Below, piece by piece: positions 52,866-63,305 of a stretch of DNA of 64,000 nt (position 1 is the first letter of the stretch; every line of letters starts with the position of its first letter). Source of the DNA: Methanolobus sp. (GTDB taxonomy: Archaea; Halobacteriota; Methanosarcinia; Methanosarcinales; Methanosarcinaceae); the NCBI RefSeq assembly GCF_016278385.1, contig NZ_JADQBY010000028.1:1-64000 (forward strand). Reading direction: 5' to 3'. Made by a program: the position numbers and the translations under genes. The notes beneath the pieces are model-generated. The model saw only the letters and a list, made by a program, of their open reading frames with translations, was not told the DNA's origin and did no database searches.

Positions 52866-53570
52866 ATGTTAATTATATTATCAGTCGGTGGATCAATACT
52901 GGCAAAAGAACTTAAACCAGATAGTTTTCTGGGATATGCACAAGCTTTAAAAGAGCTTGCTAAAGAGCACACTGTTGTAGTAGTTACTGGAGGCGGGGTC
53001 GCTGCAAGAGACTATATCGGTGTGGCACGCAGCACTGGTGCCAACGAAGTGGAATGTGACTACATAGGCATAGATATAACCCGCCTCAATGCAAAGCTCC
53101 TCATTTCCGCTCTGGGTGATGCTGCATATCCTGAACCTCCAAAGGATTACAAAGAAGCACAGGATGTGTTATCCTCTGGTAAAATCATTGTAATGGGAGG
53201 AGTCATCCCAGGACAGACTACAGATGCTGTTGCTGCAATACTCACAGAATACCTCCGAGCTGACCTGTTAGTTATATCAACAGCCGTTGATGGCGTATAT
53301 TCTGCAGACCCGCGCAAGGACCCGGATGCTGTCAAATACGAGACAATGACAGCAAAGGAGCTTGTTAATACAGTAATGACAACTGAAATGAAAGCCGGAT
53401 CAAAATCACCAGTAGACCCCCTTGCTGCAAAAATAATAGAACGCTGCAACATTGAAACAATAGTGATGGAAGGCAGTGAACCACAGAATGTCCTGAAAGT
53501 TATTTTACAGGAAACAAAGAAAAGTGGCGATAAAAAAGGCGTTTACCTTGGAACACGCATTGTTAATTAA
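52866..53570 (+). CDS. pyrH: UMP kinase
   Basis: 234 residues, amino-acid-kinase fold: SVGGSILA, VVTGGGVAARDYIG, ECDYIGIDITRLNA, GGVIPGQTTDAVAA and ISTAVDGVYSADPR, ending in DPLAAKIIE. It phosphorylates UMP to UDP in pyrimidine synthesis. The archaeal type lacks the bacterial GTP site. It probably shares a transcript with the upstream anchored protein. Confidence 0.92.
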   Translation: MLIILSVGGSILAKELKPDSFLGYAQALKELAKEHTVVVVTGGGVAARDYIGVARSTGANEVECDYIGIDITRLNAKLLISALGDAAYPEPPKDYKEAQDVLSSGKIIVMGGVIPGQTTDAVAAILTEYLRADLLVISTAVDGVYSADPRKDPDAVKYETMTAKELVNTVMTTEMKAGSKSPVDPLAAKIIERCNIETIVMEGSEPQNVLKVILQETKKSGDKKGVYLGTRIVN

Positions 53571-53588
53571 AAAAATTGTTTGTGACTT

Positions 53589-53885
53589 TCAGATATAAGC
53601 CACAAGATATTCCGGTTCTTCCTTACAGGAAGTAACCTCTTTTAATTTATCAGTGGACTTTTTGAGAGAGTCGATCGTCTGCTCAAATATTGCCATCTTC
53701 TTTTTTGCCTGGCGGACTTTCTCGTTTTCAGCTTCTAGTTTTTCTATGAGGACCTTGCGCTGCTCTTCAGGAATGTCAGCACGGTTTATCTGTTTCTGAT
53801 AATTTAAAGAAAGTTGTATATATTTCCTAAACATCTCATTCATGAGACCAAGGTCGTTTTCCAGTTCTTCAATTGTTTTTGCCAT
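53589..53885 (-). CDS. Coiled-coil hypothetical protein
   Basis: 98 residues from the ATG at 53885 (GTG at 53897 possible). Nearly all helical: ELENDLGLMNEMFRKYIQLS, then KVLIEKLEAENEKVRQAKKKMAIFEQ and a tail with one Cys. A heptad-like pattern suggests a dimeric coiled coil. It converges with pyrH (18 bp between stops). No family recognised. Confidence 0.6.
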   Translation of the reverse strand: MAKTIEELENDLGLMNEMFRKYIQLSLNYQKQINRADIPEEQRKVLIEKLEAENEKVRQAKKKMAIFEQTIDSLKKSTDKLKEVTSCKEEPEYLVAYI

Positions 53886-54097
53886 ACGAGAATTCACACT
53901 CCTTTAAATGAAGGGGCATTAGCCATTCATTTAACCCTAAAGGCCTTAGTATGCCACCAGTTTACATAAAGAGGGTGCAAATTATCATATATAAAAATAT
54001 CTATTCTCGAGTATATAATCACTATGATAATGATGATATATGGCCTAATACAAATTAAACAATAGTATAAAAAATAATAGCAAAAAAAGATTAGCTG

Positions 54098-54616
54098 TCA
54101 AATAACACACAACTGAAAAGTCGTTAATCCAGGATTTGCTGCCATTGCAGCCTTTATGTCCTCTTTGCAGGAGTTGGGAATATCCACAAATTCTCTATCT
54201 TTTTCAAGAAAATCAACTATAGGAACATCGTCAGGTATCTCCACAACTTCATAGCCATTTATCCTGAACATTGTTTCGAGAATATCTATTTTCTCGTCTC
54301 TTTTACCTTCATTAACAAGTTCGATGGCCATACTGTCTGTTCCCTTTTTGCAGCTGTCGCTTTCCTCAAACACCGACATACCTGCTTTCATAGTATTTGA
54401 TGCTGCAAAAATATGAAGGAGACATGCGTTTCCATCTTCAAACATGTCACCAACTGCTTTCATGCCTTCAAGATATCCCTTCTCTATAAAGTCATTGATA
54501 TCCAAACCCATTTTGAGGGCATCTTTAGCTACATTTTCTGCATTCTTCTCATCAAAATTAAGAATCGAATTCTTTGCATCCTCTATGAGCTGTTTTTTAT
54601 CTTTATCCTGAGACAA
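54098..54616 (-). CDS. Corrinoid-protein homologue lacking the cobalt-ligand motif
   Basis: 172 residues from a TTG at 54616 (GGGATGAT upstream). The N-terminal four-helix cap (ILNFDEKNAENVAKDALKMGLDINDFIEKGYLEGMK in pieces, VGDMFEDGNACL) matches methyltransferase corrinoid proteins (MtmC/MtbC/MttC type). The B12-binding Rossmann part begins MAIELVNEGKRDEKIDILETMF, but the DxHxxG motif is replaced (G, R and K at those positions), so the His that binds cobalt is gone. The usual length is about 210-220 residues and the C-terminal end here is shortened. It may be a sensor or a decayed paralogue. Confidence 0.7.
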   Translation of the reverse strand: MSQDKDKKQLIEDAKNSILNFDEKNAENVAKDALKMGLDINDFIEKGYLEGMKAVGDMFEDGNACLLHIFAASNTMKAGMSVFEESDSCKKGTDSMAIELVNEGKRDEKIDILETMFRINGYEVVEIPDDVPIVDFLEKDREFVDIPNSCKEDIKAAMAANPGLTTFQLCVI

Positions 54617-54913
54617 TGTATCATCCCTTTAAGGTGGAGTTGTTACATTTCAAATTGCTTGTATCCCGCGCAATTACGTAACAATTTTGACAAATTTGCA
54701 GTTATATATAAACCCGTCGATGATACCTTCAGAGTATATCACGAATATACATAATTAAATAAAAACGTACAAAATAAATAGAACAATCTGAAATATGGAA
54801 CAAAATGAGATAAACAACAGAATAAATCAAATACTAAATTAGTATAGAGATTTAAATATCAGTCCTTAGAAAAATATAAGAAAATGCATCCATGATGGAT
54901 GCAAAATAAGAAT

Positions 54914-56041
54914 TTACTTTCCAAGAACTATTCTTGCGATATCGTCACCAACATCAGATGTTCCGGCAGAGCCACCCATGTCATAGGTACGGACCTTTGC
55001 ATCAAGTATGTTAGTCTCGATAGCAGAAACAATAGTATCTGCAGCTTCCTTTTCACCGAGCTGTTCCATCATCATAGCACCTGCCCAGATAGTGGCAATT
55101 GGGTTGACCTTGTTCATTCCCTTGTACTTTGGTGCAGAACCGTGGATTGGCTCGAACATGCTGGTACCTTCCGGATTGATGTTTCCACCAGGTGCAAGTC
55201 CAAGTCCTCCCTGAACCATTGCCCCAAGGTCAGTTATTATGTCACCGAACATGTTAGGTGTTACAACAACATCGAACCACTCAGGATTCTTCACGAACCA
55301 CATGGTCATTGCATCAACATAGTTGAAGTCTGTAGTAACATCAGGATGCTCGGATGCAATACTTGTAAATTCTTCCCTCCAAAATCCGTAGATATCAGAA
55401 AGCACATTTGCCTTGTCAACAGATGATACGTGCTTCTTGCTCTTCTCAGCAAGATCGAATGCATATCTGATAACTCTCTGTGTACCTTCCTTAGAGATCA
55501 TACCGATCTGGTACCCAATCTCCTCACTGTCAGTCTCGATGTCAAGACCGAACTTTGCAGAGTAAAGGGATCTTGAGACTTCAAGAAGGTCTTTGCTGAT
55601 ACCTTTCTTTGCACGTCCGCCTATACCGATGTAGAAGTCCTCCGTGTTTTCCCTGACAACCGTGAAGTCAATGTCTGCAGGAGTCTTGTCCTTTATAGGC
55701 GTCCAGACGCCCTCAAGTAACTTGATAGGACGAAGATTAATATACTGGTCAAAGTAGAACCTGGCAGCAAGCAATACACCTTTCTCAAGGACACCCGGTG
55801 CCACTCTTGGGTCACCTATTGAACCAAGGTAAATAGCAGAATACTTAGAAAGCTCTTTCAGAGAATCTTCTGAAATGAGTTCACCTGTTGCGAGATAATG
55901 GTCAGCACCATGCGGGAACTCTGTCCATTCGACATCAAATCCAAATCTCTCGCCTGCAGCATCGATTACTTTGCGACCTTCGGCAATGATCTCAGGCCCT
56001 ATACCGTCACCTGGAATTACAGGTATTTTATACTGTGTCAT
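54914..56041 (-). CDS. leuB: 3-isopropylmalate dehydrogenase
   Basis: 375 residues. [14 protein letters not shown], the Arg-bearing [19 protein letters not shown] (substrate specificity loop), DKANVLSDI and [20 protein letters not shown] are hallmarks of the beta-decarboxylating dehydrogenase family. It oxidises 3-isopropylmalate in leucine synthesis; a paralogue in methanogens acts on homoisocitrate for coenzyme B. The neighbour leuD favours the leucine role, but the substrate cannot be decided from sequence alone. Confidence 0.85.
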   Translation of the reverse strand: MTQYKIPVIPGDGIGPEIIAEGRKVIDAAGERFGFDVEWTEFPHGADHYLATGELISEDSLKELSKYSAIYLGSIGDPRVAPGVLEKGVLLAARFYFDQYINLRPIKLLEGVWTPIKDKTPADIDFTVVRENTEDFYIGIGGRAKKGISKDLLEVSRSLYSAKFGLDIETDSEEIGYQIGMISKEGTQRVIRYAFDLAEKSKKHVSSVDKANVLSDIYGFWREEFTSIASEHPDVTTDFNYVDAMTMWFVKNPEWFDVVVTPNMFGDIITDLGAMVQGGLGLAPGGNINPEGTSMFEPIHGSAPKYKGMNKVNPIATIWAGAMMMEQLGEKEAADTIVSAIETNILDAKVRTYDMGGSAGTSDVGDDIARIVLGK

Positions 56042-56099
56042 AATTACTCCTAAGATAAGATCTTCTTAATAATAACAAATATATGAGATTACAATGTGA

Positions 56100-56579
56100 T
56101 CATATAATTTGTCTTGTGTATTCAATCAGGCCACCAGCATCCATAATTCCCCTTACGAAGTCCGGCAGAGGTGTCGCCTGATATTTCTCATTCTTTGTGA
56201 CGTTGGTAATCTCACCTGAAGCAAAATCAACAGATAGCTCATCACCATCATCTATTCTATCAGTGTCAGGACACTCGAGAAGTGCCACACCGATATTAAT
56301 GGAGTTCCTGAAAAAGATACGTGCAAATGATTTAGCGATCACACAGCTTATCTTTGTTCCTTTCAGTGCAATTGGGGCGTGTTCTCTTGAAGAACCGCAA
56401 CCAAAATTGTTACCGGCAACAATGATGTCACCCTCTTTGACCTCTGTAGGGAATTCAGGTCTTACACCTTCAAAAGCATGTGCTGCAAGTTCTTTGGGGG
56501 TATTCATGATAAGATACCTTCCCGGAATCACAGCATCCGTATCAACGTCATCTCCAAATTTCCAGACTCTTCCGTTCAT
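56100..56579 (-). CDS. leuD: 3-isopropylmalate dehydratase small subunit
   Basis: 159 residues. DVDTDAVIPGRYL, NFGCGSSREHAPIALKG and FARIFFRNSINIGV are the aconitase swivel-domain motifs. The specificity segment reads YLIM, unlike the YLRT reported for methanogen homoaconitase small subunits, so isopropylmalate isomerase is favoured. It lies 58 bp ahead of leuB, with AGGTGG at the SD position. Confidence 0.85.
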   Translation of the reverse strand: MNGRVWKFGDDVDTDAVIPGRYLIMNTPKELAAHAFEGVRPEFPTEVKEGDIIVAGNNFGCGSSREHAPIALKGTKISCVIAKSFARIFFRNSINIGVALLECPDTDRIDDGDELSVDFASGEITNVTKNEKYQATPLPDFVRGIMDAGGLIEYTRQII

Positions 56580-56770
56580 ATTTCCACCTGATTAAGAATA
56601 TTAATGATAATCAATACTAATAGTTGAAACTATACCTTAGATATCATTATACTAAATAATACTACTGGCAAATTGAGAGTTACATAAATATCACACATAG
56701 TAAACTGTAAATGTGTAAGAAAATGCCATAACGAAAAATCATTAGTAATAACAAACCCAAGTTTAAGTAG

Positions 56771-57214
56771 ATGGTCAGCAAAAAAGATCAAGTCATACTT
56801 TCCATGCTGCAAAAAGGAGCAAGGACACCAATAACAGAGATAGCTAAGAAAGTGGATCTCAGCGAGAACGGAGTAAGATATAGACTTGAAAAACTGGAAG
56901 AAGAAGGATATATCAAAAATTATACCGTGTTATTGAACCCTAAAAAGTTTGGCAAACATACCTTTGCTATATTCAATCTGGAAATGGAGCCTAAAAAAAC
57001 AAAAGAAAGCATAAAGAAACTCATGCAGATCGATGAATTCATCAAAATATACCAGACAACTGGCCAATACTCTATCAAAGCATTCGGTCTTTTCAATGAT
57101 GAAGAAGAGTTGGCCAGCTTCATAAACAATCATCTTCTCTACGAGATACCTGTGCAGAACTACAGTGTAGAGATTATAACCAGAAGTATTAAGGACAGTA
57201 TCTATTACGTCTGA
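56771..57214 (+). CDS. Lrp/AsnC-family transcriptional regulator
   Basis: 147 residues. N-terminal HTH (ILSMLQKGARTPITEIAKKVDLSENGVRYRLEKLEEEGYI, in pieces), then a RAM/AsnC ligand-binding domain (FAIFNLEMEP, FIKIYQTTGQYSIKAFGLF). It has no SD and a TATA-like element upstream, so leaderless. It converges with ablB (0 bp between stops). It may respond to an amino acid such as lysine or leucine; this is inference from neighbours. Confidence 0.87.
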   Translation: MVSKKDQVILSMLQKGARTPITEIAKKVDLSENGVRYRLEKLEEEGYIKNYTVLLNPKKFGKHTFAIFNLEMEPKKTKESIKKLMQIDEFIKIYQTTGQYSIKAFGLFNDEEELASFINNHLLYEIPVQNYSVEIITRSIKDSIYYV

Positions 57215-58048
57215 TCAAAGCTTTTTGTACCATACATTCATGCTTTCAATACCCCCGGAAATATTGGTATTATTTACAAGCGTTCCGGCATAGATGTAGG
57301 AATGGCGTGAAAAAACCGTATTCATGCCATATGACCTTGCTCTTGCAATGGTGTATGCTGTTTTGATGCCGGTGTCGCTCATATTCTTTTCCATCTCATC
57401 CAACAAATAATAGGAATAGCCTTTTCCCCGCAATTCAGGAAGTGTTGCAAAATCAGTCATCTCAACATTGCTGTCGGCAGTATCCATCTCACATGAAGAA
57501 ACAGCAACGAGTTTTCCGTTTTTTCTTATTCCGAAATAAACAAAATTCTCATACATTGTTTCAAGCAGATAAGTGGCATCACTTATTGGAAAAGGATAGC
57601 TTGGAAATACCTGCCTGTACAGATCGGCCATCTCGGGCGTGTCAGCCTCTCCGCAAACAATGAATTGTTCATCATCTGAGAGTTTCACATCTTTGGAAAC
57701 ATTGAACTTTGAGACAGCCGCTTTCAAAACTGAAGTATTCTCGTGAGAAGTCAGCTCCTGCATACGTGACTGAGAAAGATACTTTGCCATAAAACAGGCA
57801 TCTTCACTCCCATTGAAGAAGCCAGGTATAAGAGCTTCTTCAATGTGACCTCTGTTAAGAAAATATTCTTTGGCAGATATAGGTATCTTGGAAAATATCT
57901 TAGAATAATTATTTTCCTGCGCAATTTCTTCAATCGTGGATGGCAAATACCCAAAGTCATCTGTCGCAAGCTTCATGAGATAAACACGGTCATTGAATGG
58001 ACCATGTTGTATCAGGGAACCTGCGATCTTTTCGATCTGGTCACACAA
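57215..58048 (-). CDS. ablB: Beta-lysine N6-acetyltransferase
   Basis: 277 residues with a TTG start at 58048 inside the end of ablA, preceded by AAGGA. An N-terminal helical region precedes a GNAT domain: [39 protein letters not shown] (split) and [26 protein letters not shown]. It acetylates beta-lysine to N-epsilon-acetyl-beta-lysine, a salt-stress osmolyte of methanogens. Coupled to ablA. Confidence 0.92.
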   Translation of the reverse strand: MCDQIEKIAGSLIQHGPFNDRVYLMKLATDDFGYLPSTIEEIAQENNYSKIFSKIPISAKEYFLNRGHIEEALIPGFFNGSEDACFMAKYLSQSRMQELTSHENTSVLKAAVSKFNVSKDVKLSDDEQFIVCGEADTPEMADLYRQVFPSYPFPISDATYLLETMYENFVYFGIRKNGKLVAVSSCEMDTADSNVEMTDFATLPELRGKGYSYYLLDEMEKNMSDTGIKTAYTIARARSYGMNTVFSRHSYIYAGTLVNNTNISGGIESMNVWYKKL

Positions 58049-59354
58049 CGTTCCTTCTCTCCATGCGCGCGGTATCTTCAGGCACCAGACTCAATGCATC
58101 ATCATAGTCAGATAGCAGACTTGCAATTCCCACTGATTTTGATTCCTTTGCCTCATCAAGTTTTAACTGTAATTTGCAGTTATCACATTTTCGATCACAA
58201 TACACAGCTTCGTATGAATCCGGTTCCGCATATGAAGTGATCACACCCTCATAGTTTCTCAGGATAACCTTGTTCGTGGACCAGGAGATGAGATAATTTG
58301 GCATAACAGGGATCTTTCCCCCACCACCAGGAGCATCTATCACATAGGAAGGAACCGCAAAACCACTGGTATGACCAATCAGATTTTCCATTATCTCCAT
58401 ACCTTTGCCAACAGATGTCCTGAAATGTGTCAAACCTTCTGAAAGGTCACACTGGTACAGATAATATGGCCGGACCCTGTTTTCTACCAACCTATGGAAG
58501 AGTCTCTTCAGTATCCTGTAACAATCGTTCACACCCGCAAGCAGGACGGTCTGGTTACCTAATGGAATTCCTCCGTCTGCAAGTTTTCGCAGGGCTTCCC
58601 TTGAAGAAGCAGTGACTTCACGTGGATGATTGAAATGAGTGTTTACCCACACAGGATGGTGTTTTTCTAATACATTCACAAGGTTGTCGGTCACACGATA
58701 TGGGAGAACAACAGGCATCCTGCTGCCAATTCTTATGACCTCCACATGTGGAATAGCCCGAATTTCTGTGAGAATCCAGTCCAGATAATCATCTGAGAGC
58801 ATGAAAGGGTCACCACCTGAGAGCAGAACATCCCTTATCTCCGGATTGTTGGCTATATATTCAATTCCCTTGAGAACTTCATCTTTTATAGGGATGGAAT
58901 CCACATCACCCACTTTTCTTTTTCTGGTGCAGTGCCTGCAATACATAGAACATACGTTGCTGATGTGGAAAAGCACCCTGTCAGGATACCTGTGTGTAAT
59001 TCCCGGTACAGGGCTGTCGTGGTCTTCACTTAACGGATCTTCCATGTCATCGCCAGAAAGGATTAGTTCATTAGGTGAAGGGAAGGATTGCATGAAGATA
59101 GGATCATTCCTGAAATCTTCTACTTCAATGAGCGAAAGGTAGTAAGGAGTAATAGATAAAGGAAATGTATCCAACGTCTTCTCAAGTGCTTCCCTTTCAT
59201 CTGCTTCAAATTTGATGTTAAGAAGCGTTTCAAATGTATCAATATCTGTGACTGAATGTCTCAATTGCCATTTCCAGTCATTCCATTTTGTGAGGGGTTC
59301 CTCAGAATCAATTCTATCTACAATGTTTTGTTGTCTTGTTTCGTATGATTTCAT
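58041..59354 (-). CDS. ablA: Lysine 2,3-aminomutase
   Basis: 437 residues from the ATG at 59354 (AAGTGAT upstream; a TTG lies at 59369). The radical-SAM motif CSMYCRHC near residue 135 binds [4Fe-4S], with GGDPFML and [11 protein letters not shown] as PLP/SAM neighbours and the Lys in [16 protein letters not shown] as the PLP site. Late Cys ([10 protein letters not shown]) bind zinc. It makes beta-lysine from lysine, first step of the osmolyte route. The gap 59370-59598 holds its promoter (TATA-like TTATAATGATATAA) and no gene. Confidence 0.94.
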   Translation of the reverse strand: MKSYETRQQNIVDRIDSEEPLTKWNDWKWQLRHSVTDIDTFETLLNIKFEADEREALEKTLDTFPLSITPYYLSLIEVEDFRNDPIFMQSFPSPNELILSGDDMEDPLSEDHDSPVPGITHRYPDRVLFHISNVCSMYCRHCTRKRKVGDVDSIPIKDEVLKGIEYIANNPEIRDVLLSGGDPFMLSDDYLDWILTEIRAIPHVEVIRIGSRMPVVLPYRVTDNLVNVLEKHHPVWVNTHFNHPREVTASSREALRKLADGGIPLGNQTVLLAGVNDCYRILKRLFHRLVENRVRPYYLYQCDLSEGLTHFRTSVGKGMEIMENLIGHTSGFAVPSYVIDAPGGGGKIPVMPNYLISWSTNKVILRNYEGVITSYAEPDSYEAVYCDRKCDNCKLQLKLDEAKESKSVGIASLLSDYDDALSLVPEDTARMERRNVV

Positions 59355-59598
59355 CGAATCACTTATCAATATAGGATTTTACTTTACAGAAGATAATGAA
59401 AAACAGAATACCACAGAATAAATAGTTCCAATCTTGGGAACAATTGTTCACCACAAACAATTTCCAGTGGTTGATCTTCTATATCTATAGATACATGCCT
59501 GGTTCTTCATAAAGAAGCTTTTATAATGATATAATAGTTATCTGATGATTCCGCAGATATATAGACTTTTTTGTGCAGAAAAAAAATAAAAGATAGAA

Positions 59599-60855
59599 TT
59601 AAGAGATGATTGCCGGGTCATCGCCACCATGCCAGCTAAGACGTGGTCTCATCCTTATTATATGAGAAGCTTCTGTGTTGTCGTCCACAACAAATGCTGC
59701 CCCTTTCTCAGAGCCCATTTTCATGATAGAATCACCAAAATTCTCTTTCATGTACGTTGGCCGAACAGATTCAAGAACACTGATATCGTCCTGTGATGTA
59801 AGGCGATGACATATTACAATATCAGACTGTGAAAGCACATCCTGATGTATGGACGATGGACGCTGGGTTGCAAGCACCAGCGACAGACCAGGCTGACGCC
59901 CCTGTTTTAGCCATTCATTTAACAGGACATCCGAAGCAAGAGTTCTACCCTCTGAAGGCAGAAATTGCTGGGCCTCATCAATAAACAACCAGACCATAGG
60001 GATGCCTTTTTCGACATTTTCATCCCCCATCATTATCCTCTCATGGGAACGTCTGGCTTCAAGTCGAAGATGATAGATACTCCGTGTAATTGAACTGACA
60101 AGTGCTGATCTTACAGCTTCGCTTTTGATAGTACTGACATCAATAACGGATGTAGAACCGCCTCTGACTATTTCCTCTATGCCTTCACTTTTTTCAGCAA
60201 ACACACCCCATGATGAAGCAGTACTGAAATGATTTTCTACAGCACCTTTTGTGACTGCATCAGAACGTTCGTCCTCCATTACAGAAGCAAGAATATCATC
60301 AAAGGAGAAAACAGAGTTCTTTTTGAGGATATCGATTGTTCTTATAATAAGTACACCAGATGAAGAAATAGCATCTATACCAAATAATTTGCACCACTCA
60401 TACCCATCTATTTGGGATATTGGCATGGAAAGCGGTTTTACTTTAATGTGCCTCTTCTGATAACTTTCAAGACTTCCTGCAGGTACAAAAACATCTATGT
60501 CAAAGCCTCTTGGCTCCATTCCCCACTCATTAATGGCTGAACTTTGTTTTTCATTGCTCTTTCCAAGCGTCCAGAAAATCCCCATGGTATCAATGACAAC
60601 TGAAGAAACGCTATTTTTGATATTATCAGGGAGCATCATCAGCCCTTCCATGAGAACCGCCATAGTATATGATTTTCCATAGCCTCTTTTCCCTGCAATG
60701 AATACTGCATGGGGTTTATTCACATCAAGGGACACATGGGAACCTGAAGACCTGTCGCGTGCAAGATACCTTCCCAGATAAAGGAGAACATCCTCACCAT
60801 TTCCACCAAGGATATATTGCTGTTTTGAAACACCTGCATTTAAAGAACCTGACAT
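59599..60855 (-). CDS. HerA-like P-loop ATPase
   Basis: 418 residues from the ATG at 60855, placed about 25-30 nt after a TATA element; the frame is open to 60897. Walker A IAGKRGYGKSYTMAVL near residue 55, Walker B WLFIDEAQQFLP near 300, and LATQRPSSIHQDVLSQSD (sensor region) fit the HerA/FtsK superfamily (DUF87 type). HerA works with the nuclease NurA in end resection; no nurA gene is nearby, so this may be a stand-alone paralogue. The group II intron sits just upstream. Confidence 0.82.
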   Translation of the reverse strand: MSGSLNAGVSKQQYILGGNGEDVLLYLGRYLARDRSSGSHVSLDVNKPHAVFIAGKRGYGKSYTMAVLMEGLMMLPDNIKNSVSSVVIDTMGIFWTLGKSNEKQSSAINEWGMEPRGFDIDVFVPAGSLESYQKRHIKVKPLSMPISQIDGYEWCKLFGIDAISSSGVLIIRTIDILKKNSVFSFDDILASVMEDERSDAVTKGAVENHFSTASSWGVFAEKSEGIEEIVRGGSTSVIDVSTIKSEAVRSALVSSITRSIYHLRLEARRSHERIMMGDENVEKGIPMVWLFIDEAQQFLPSEGRTLASDVLLNEWLKQGRQPGLSLVLATQRPSSIHQDVLSQSDIVICHRLTSQDDISVLESVRPTYMKENFGDSIMKMGSEKGAAFVVDDNTEASHIIRMRPRLSWHGGDDPAIIS

Positions 60856-60948
60856 AATGATGTGGAAAGCGATACCACAATATATATTCTTTTTCATTTG
60901 GCATTAAATTGTAAAATAGTTAGTATAAAAAGATTTAAAAATAGTCGA

Positions 60949-61663
60949 ATAACAGAGTGGGATTACTCCCACTCCGTCTTCCAAGAACGCACCGTGCAAT
61001 TTTCACCGCAGTACGCTCACGCATGTCGCATGCATGATGAATAAGTAGGCGGATAGTCTTTCAACTTGTAAATGCCTCACCGAAGTGTCTTTGGCTCTTT
61101 TACATACACCGAAATCTTATTCCTTTGCTTTTGACACACCTTTGACAAGTCAGCACCCTTTCAGGTTAGGATAATAGTCCCTATCTCAGACATTACACCC
61201 GAGCCTTCGCTTAATGTCAAATCCTTTACCTGCTATGCATTAGGTCAGACCCCCACCATCTACAAAGTAGTTTGGAGCATATCAGGCTTACCGGTTTCAG
61301 TATGATGGATAGATAGTGATGGTTTAGATGCCGTCTTTACGCCGAGAATGCGATGTTCATTCGATGTGGCACTGTTCTGGTTACCACATCCGGATTCCTT
61401 GCCTTTTGGCCCAAGCGTATCACCTTATTTCGCTTGTCTGTCATAACGACGCCTGTATGGATTTACCAACGATTCACTTACGTTCATCAATGCCATCTTT
61501 CCCTAGCAGCTAGCTGGATTAAGGTACCAGGTTCGCCACATTCCATGTGAGCTTCATACCACACTATGTCTGAAATAGTATCGCATGTCACAATGGGGAT
61601 ACGGGGAACGAATCCCATAACCTCATTCCAAAGGCAATCCATTATACCGCTTTACCGTCGCAC
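60949..61663 (-). mobile_element. ORF-less group II intron
   Basis: Minus strand. The 5' end reads GTGCGAC (group II consensus GUGYG) at 61663. A canonical 34-nt domain V lies at 60985-61018: it begins GAGC, has a GAAA tetraloop on a GCGGT/ATTGC stem, and closes with GTTC. A domain VI hairpin (GAGTGGGA/TCCCACTC) follows, and the 3' end is near TTAT at 60949 (plus or minus 1-2 nt). The about 715 nt between carry no reverse transcriptase or maturase frame, so it would depend on a protein in trans. The 5' flank has CAAT-GTCT-ATTG just before the junction, a small stem. ORF-less group II introns are known in Methanosarcina. It lies between the HerA-like and flavoprotein genes. Confidence 0.82.
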
Positions 61664-61851
61664 AGAACAATAGACATTGCAAAATAAAAAAACAGTGCCA
61701 AACAAATTGAAAAATTATATATATGGCTATTCATATGTAGGTGGACGAGGAATCTCCGTCATCACATCATTCCCCTCTGATGCATTGATTCTTTTAAGAA
61801 ATGTATCATACCCCAAACTTCACCCAAACCATCGTTGTGCGAGGTTCCTCA

Positions 61852-63263
61852 TTACTTCTTATTGATATGTGATAGTATACCCCTAGCAGCGAGTACTCCG
61901 GTTGCCGAAGAATTTACCAGATCACGTGAAAGACCTGCACCGTCTCCTGCAACAAATAGGTTGAAAATATTTGTCTGCATTGTGCTGTCAACATCTATTT
62001 TAAGTGAGTAGAATTTCACTTCCGGAGCGTATAAAAGAGTGCAATCCGAATCAACACCGGGAATGATTTTACTTAGCACTTCCAGACCTTCTATTATATC
62101 CATCACAATTCGATGAGGCATTGCCATGGAAATATCCCCGGGAGTGATATCTTTGAGGGTGTTTATAACTGTATTTCTGGAAATGTGTTCTGCTGTTGAC
62201 CGTCGTCCCCTTTTCAGGTCTCCAAGCCTTTGCAGGACAGGCTTCCCACCACCAATTGTCGTTGCAAGTTTTGCCACCGACCTTGCATATTTGATGGTAT
62301 TTTCCATTGGACGTGTCAGTTCCACATGCACAAGGAATGCAAAATTGGTATTGTCAGACTCCTTACTATGCATTGAATGCCCATTTGTTGCAACGAATCC
62401 ACCATACTCCTCCTTTACAACAAATCCACGTTCGTTGGTACAGAATGTCCTAACAAAATCATCATATCTACGAGTATATATGTGGAACTTAGGGTCATGG
62501 TTTATCCGGGTAATTGGATCCATGATTATGGAAGGAACTTCCACACGAACCCCAATGTCAACTCCGCTGTATGAATATTTTATGGAATGACGGTTCACAA
62601 GGCAATTCATCCACTGATATCCCACTCTCCCCGGAGCCAGTATAGTATACCTTGAATTTATCTTCCTGTTTTCCAGAAGCACACCTTTACATTCCCCTTC
62701 ACCCACAAGGACATCCTTTACCTTCGATTCAAGAAGAAAAGAAACTCCCATGGATTCTAGATCTTTTTTCAAGCAGTTAATCAGAGCTGTAGAATTATCC
62801 GAACCGATGTGGCGCTGCTTTATATCTATGAACCTGGCACCTACCGAAGCAGCCCTCCGCTTTAGCATCTCTGCATCTGCACCTGTAGCAGAGTGGGCTT
62901 TTTGAGGTGCACCGTATTTCAGATAGATACCATCAACATATCCCACAAGTTCCCAGGCAGTCCTTTCATCACCAGTGAGTTCTGCCAGATCACCACCAAT
63001 GTCAGGCCTCAGGTTCAATGTCCCATCAGAATAAGCACCTGCTCCCCCCACTCCACAAAGAATGGAGCATGGTGTGCAATGTTCACACGATAGAACAGAT
63101 GACATCGGGCAATACCTCTTATCAATATCCTTACCTTCCTCCACTACAAGTATCTTCTGACCGGATACTGCAAGTTCGTAAGCTGCAAAAAGCCCTGCTG
63201 GGCCTGCGCCCACAATTACAACGTCATAATCATCTGTTGCATCGAAAATAGTAACACACCCAT
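61852..63263 (-). CDS. FAD-dependent oxidoreductase, 5' end probably frameshifted
   Basis: From a GTG at 63213 there are 453 residues, but this misses the first FAD-binding strand: DYDVVIV lies just upstream in frame (to about 63231), followed by GAGPAGLFAAYELA. No start codon occurs in that upstream frame; an ATG at 63263 with GAGG ahead is one base out of phase (a GTGTG run near 63258). Other features: CPMSSVLSCEHCTPC (Cys cluster), a YTRRYDDFVRTFC region and SATGVLAARG near the C-terminus. This is the family of flavoproteins annotated as NAD(P)/FAD-dependent oxidoreductases; substrate unknown. Confidence 0.72.
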
Positions 63264-63305
63264 GATCCTCGCCTGAAAGAGAGGAACATGAGTATATTGT
63301 AAGTA

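Noticed and set aside
61328-61550. Open frames of 61-65 codons inside the group II intron
   Set aside because: They lie on the opposite strand within the ribozyme domains, have no SD, and show no maturase similarity.
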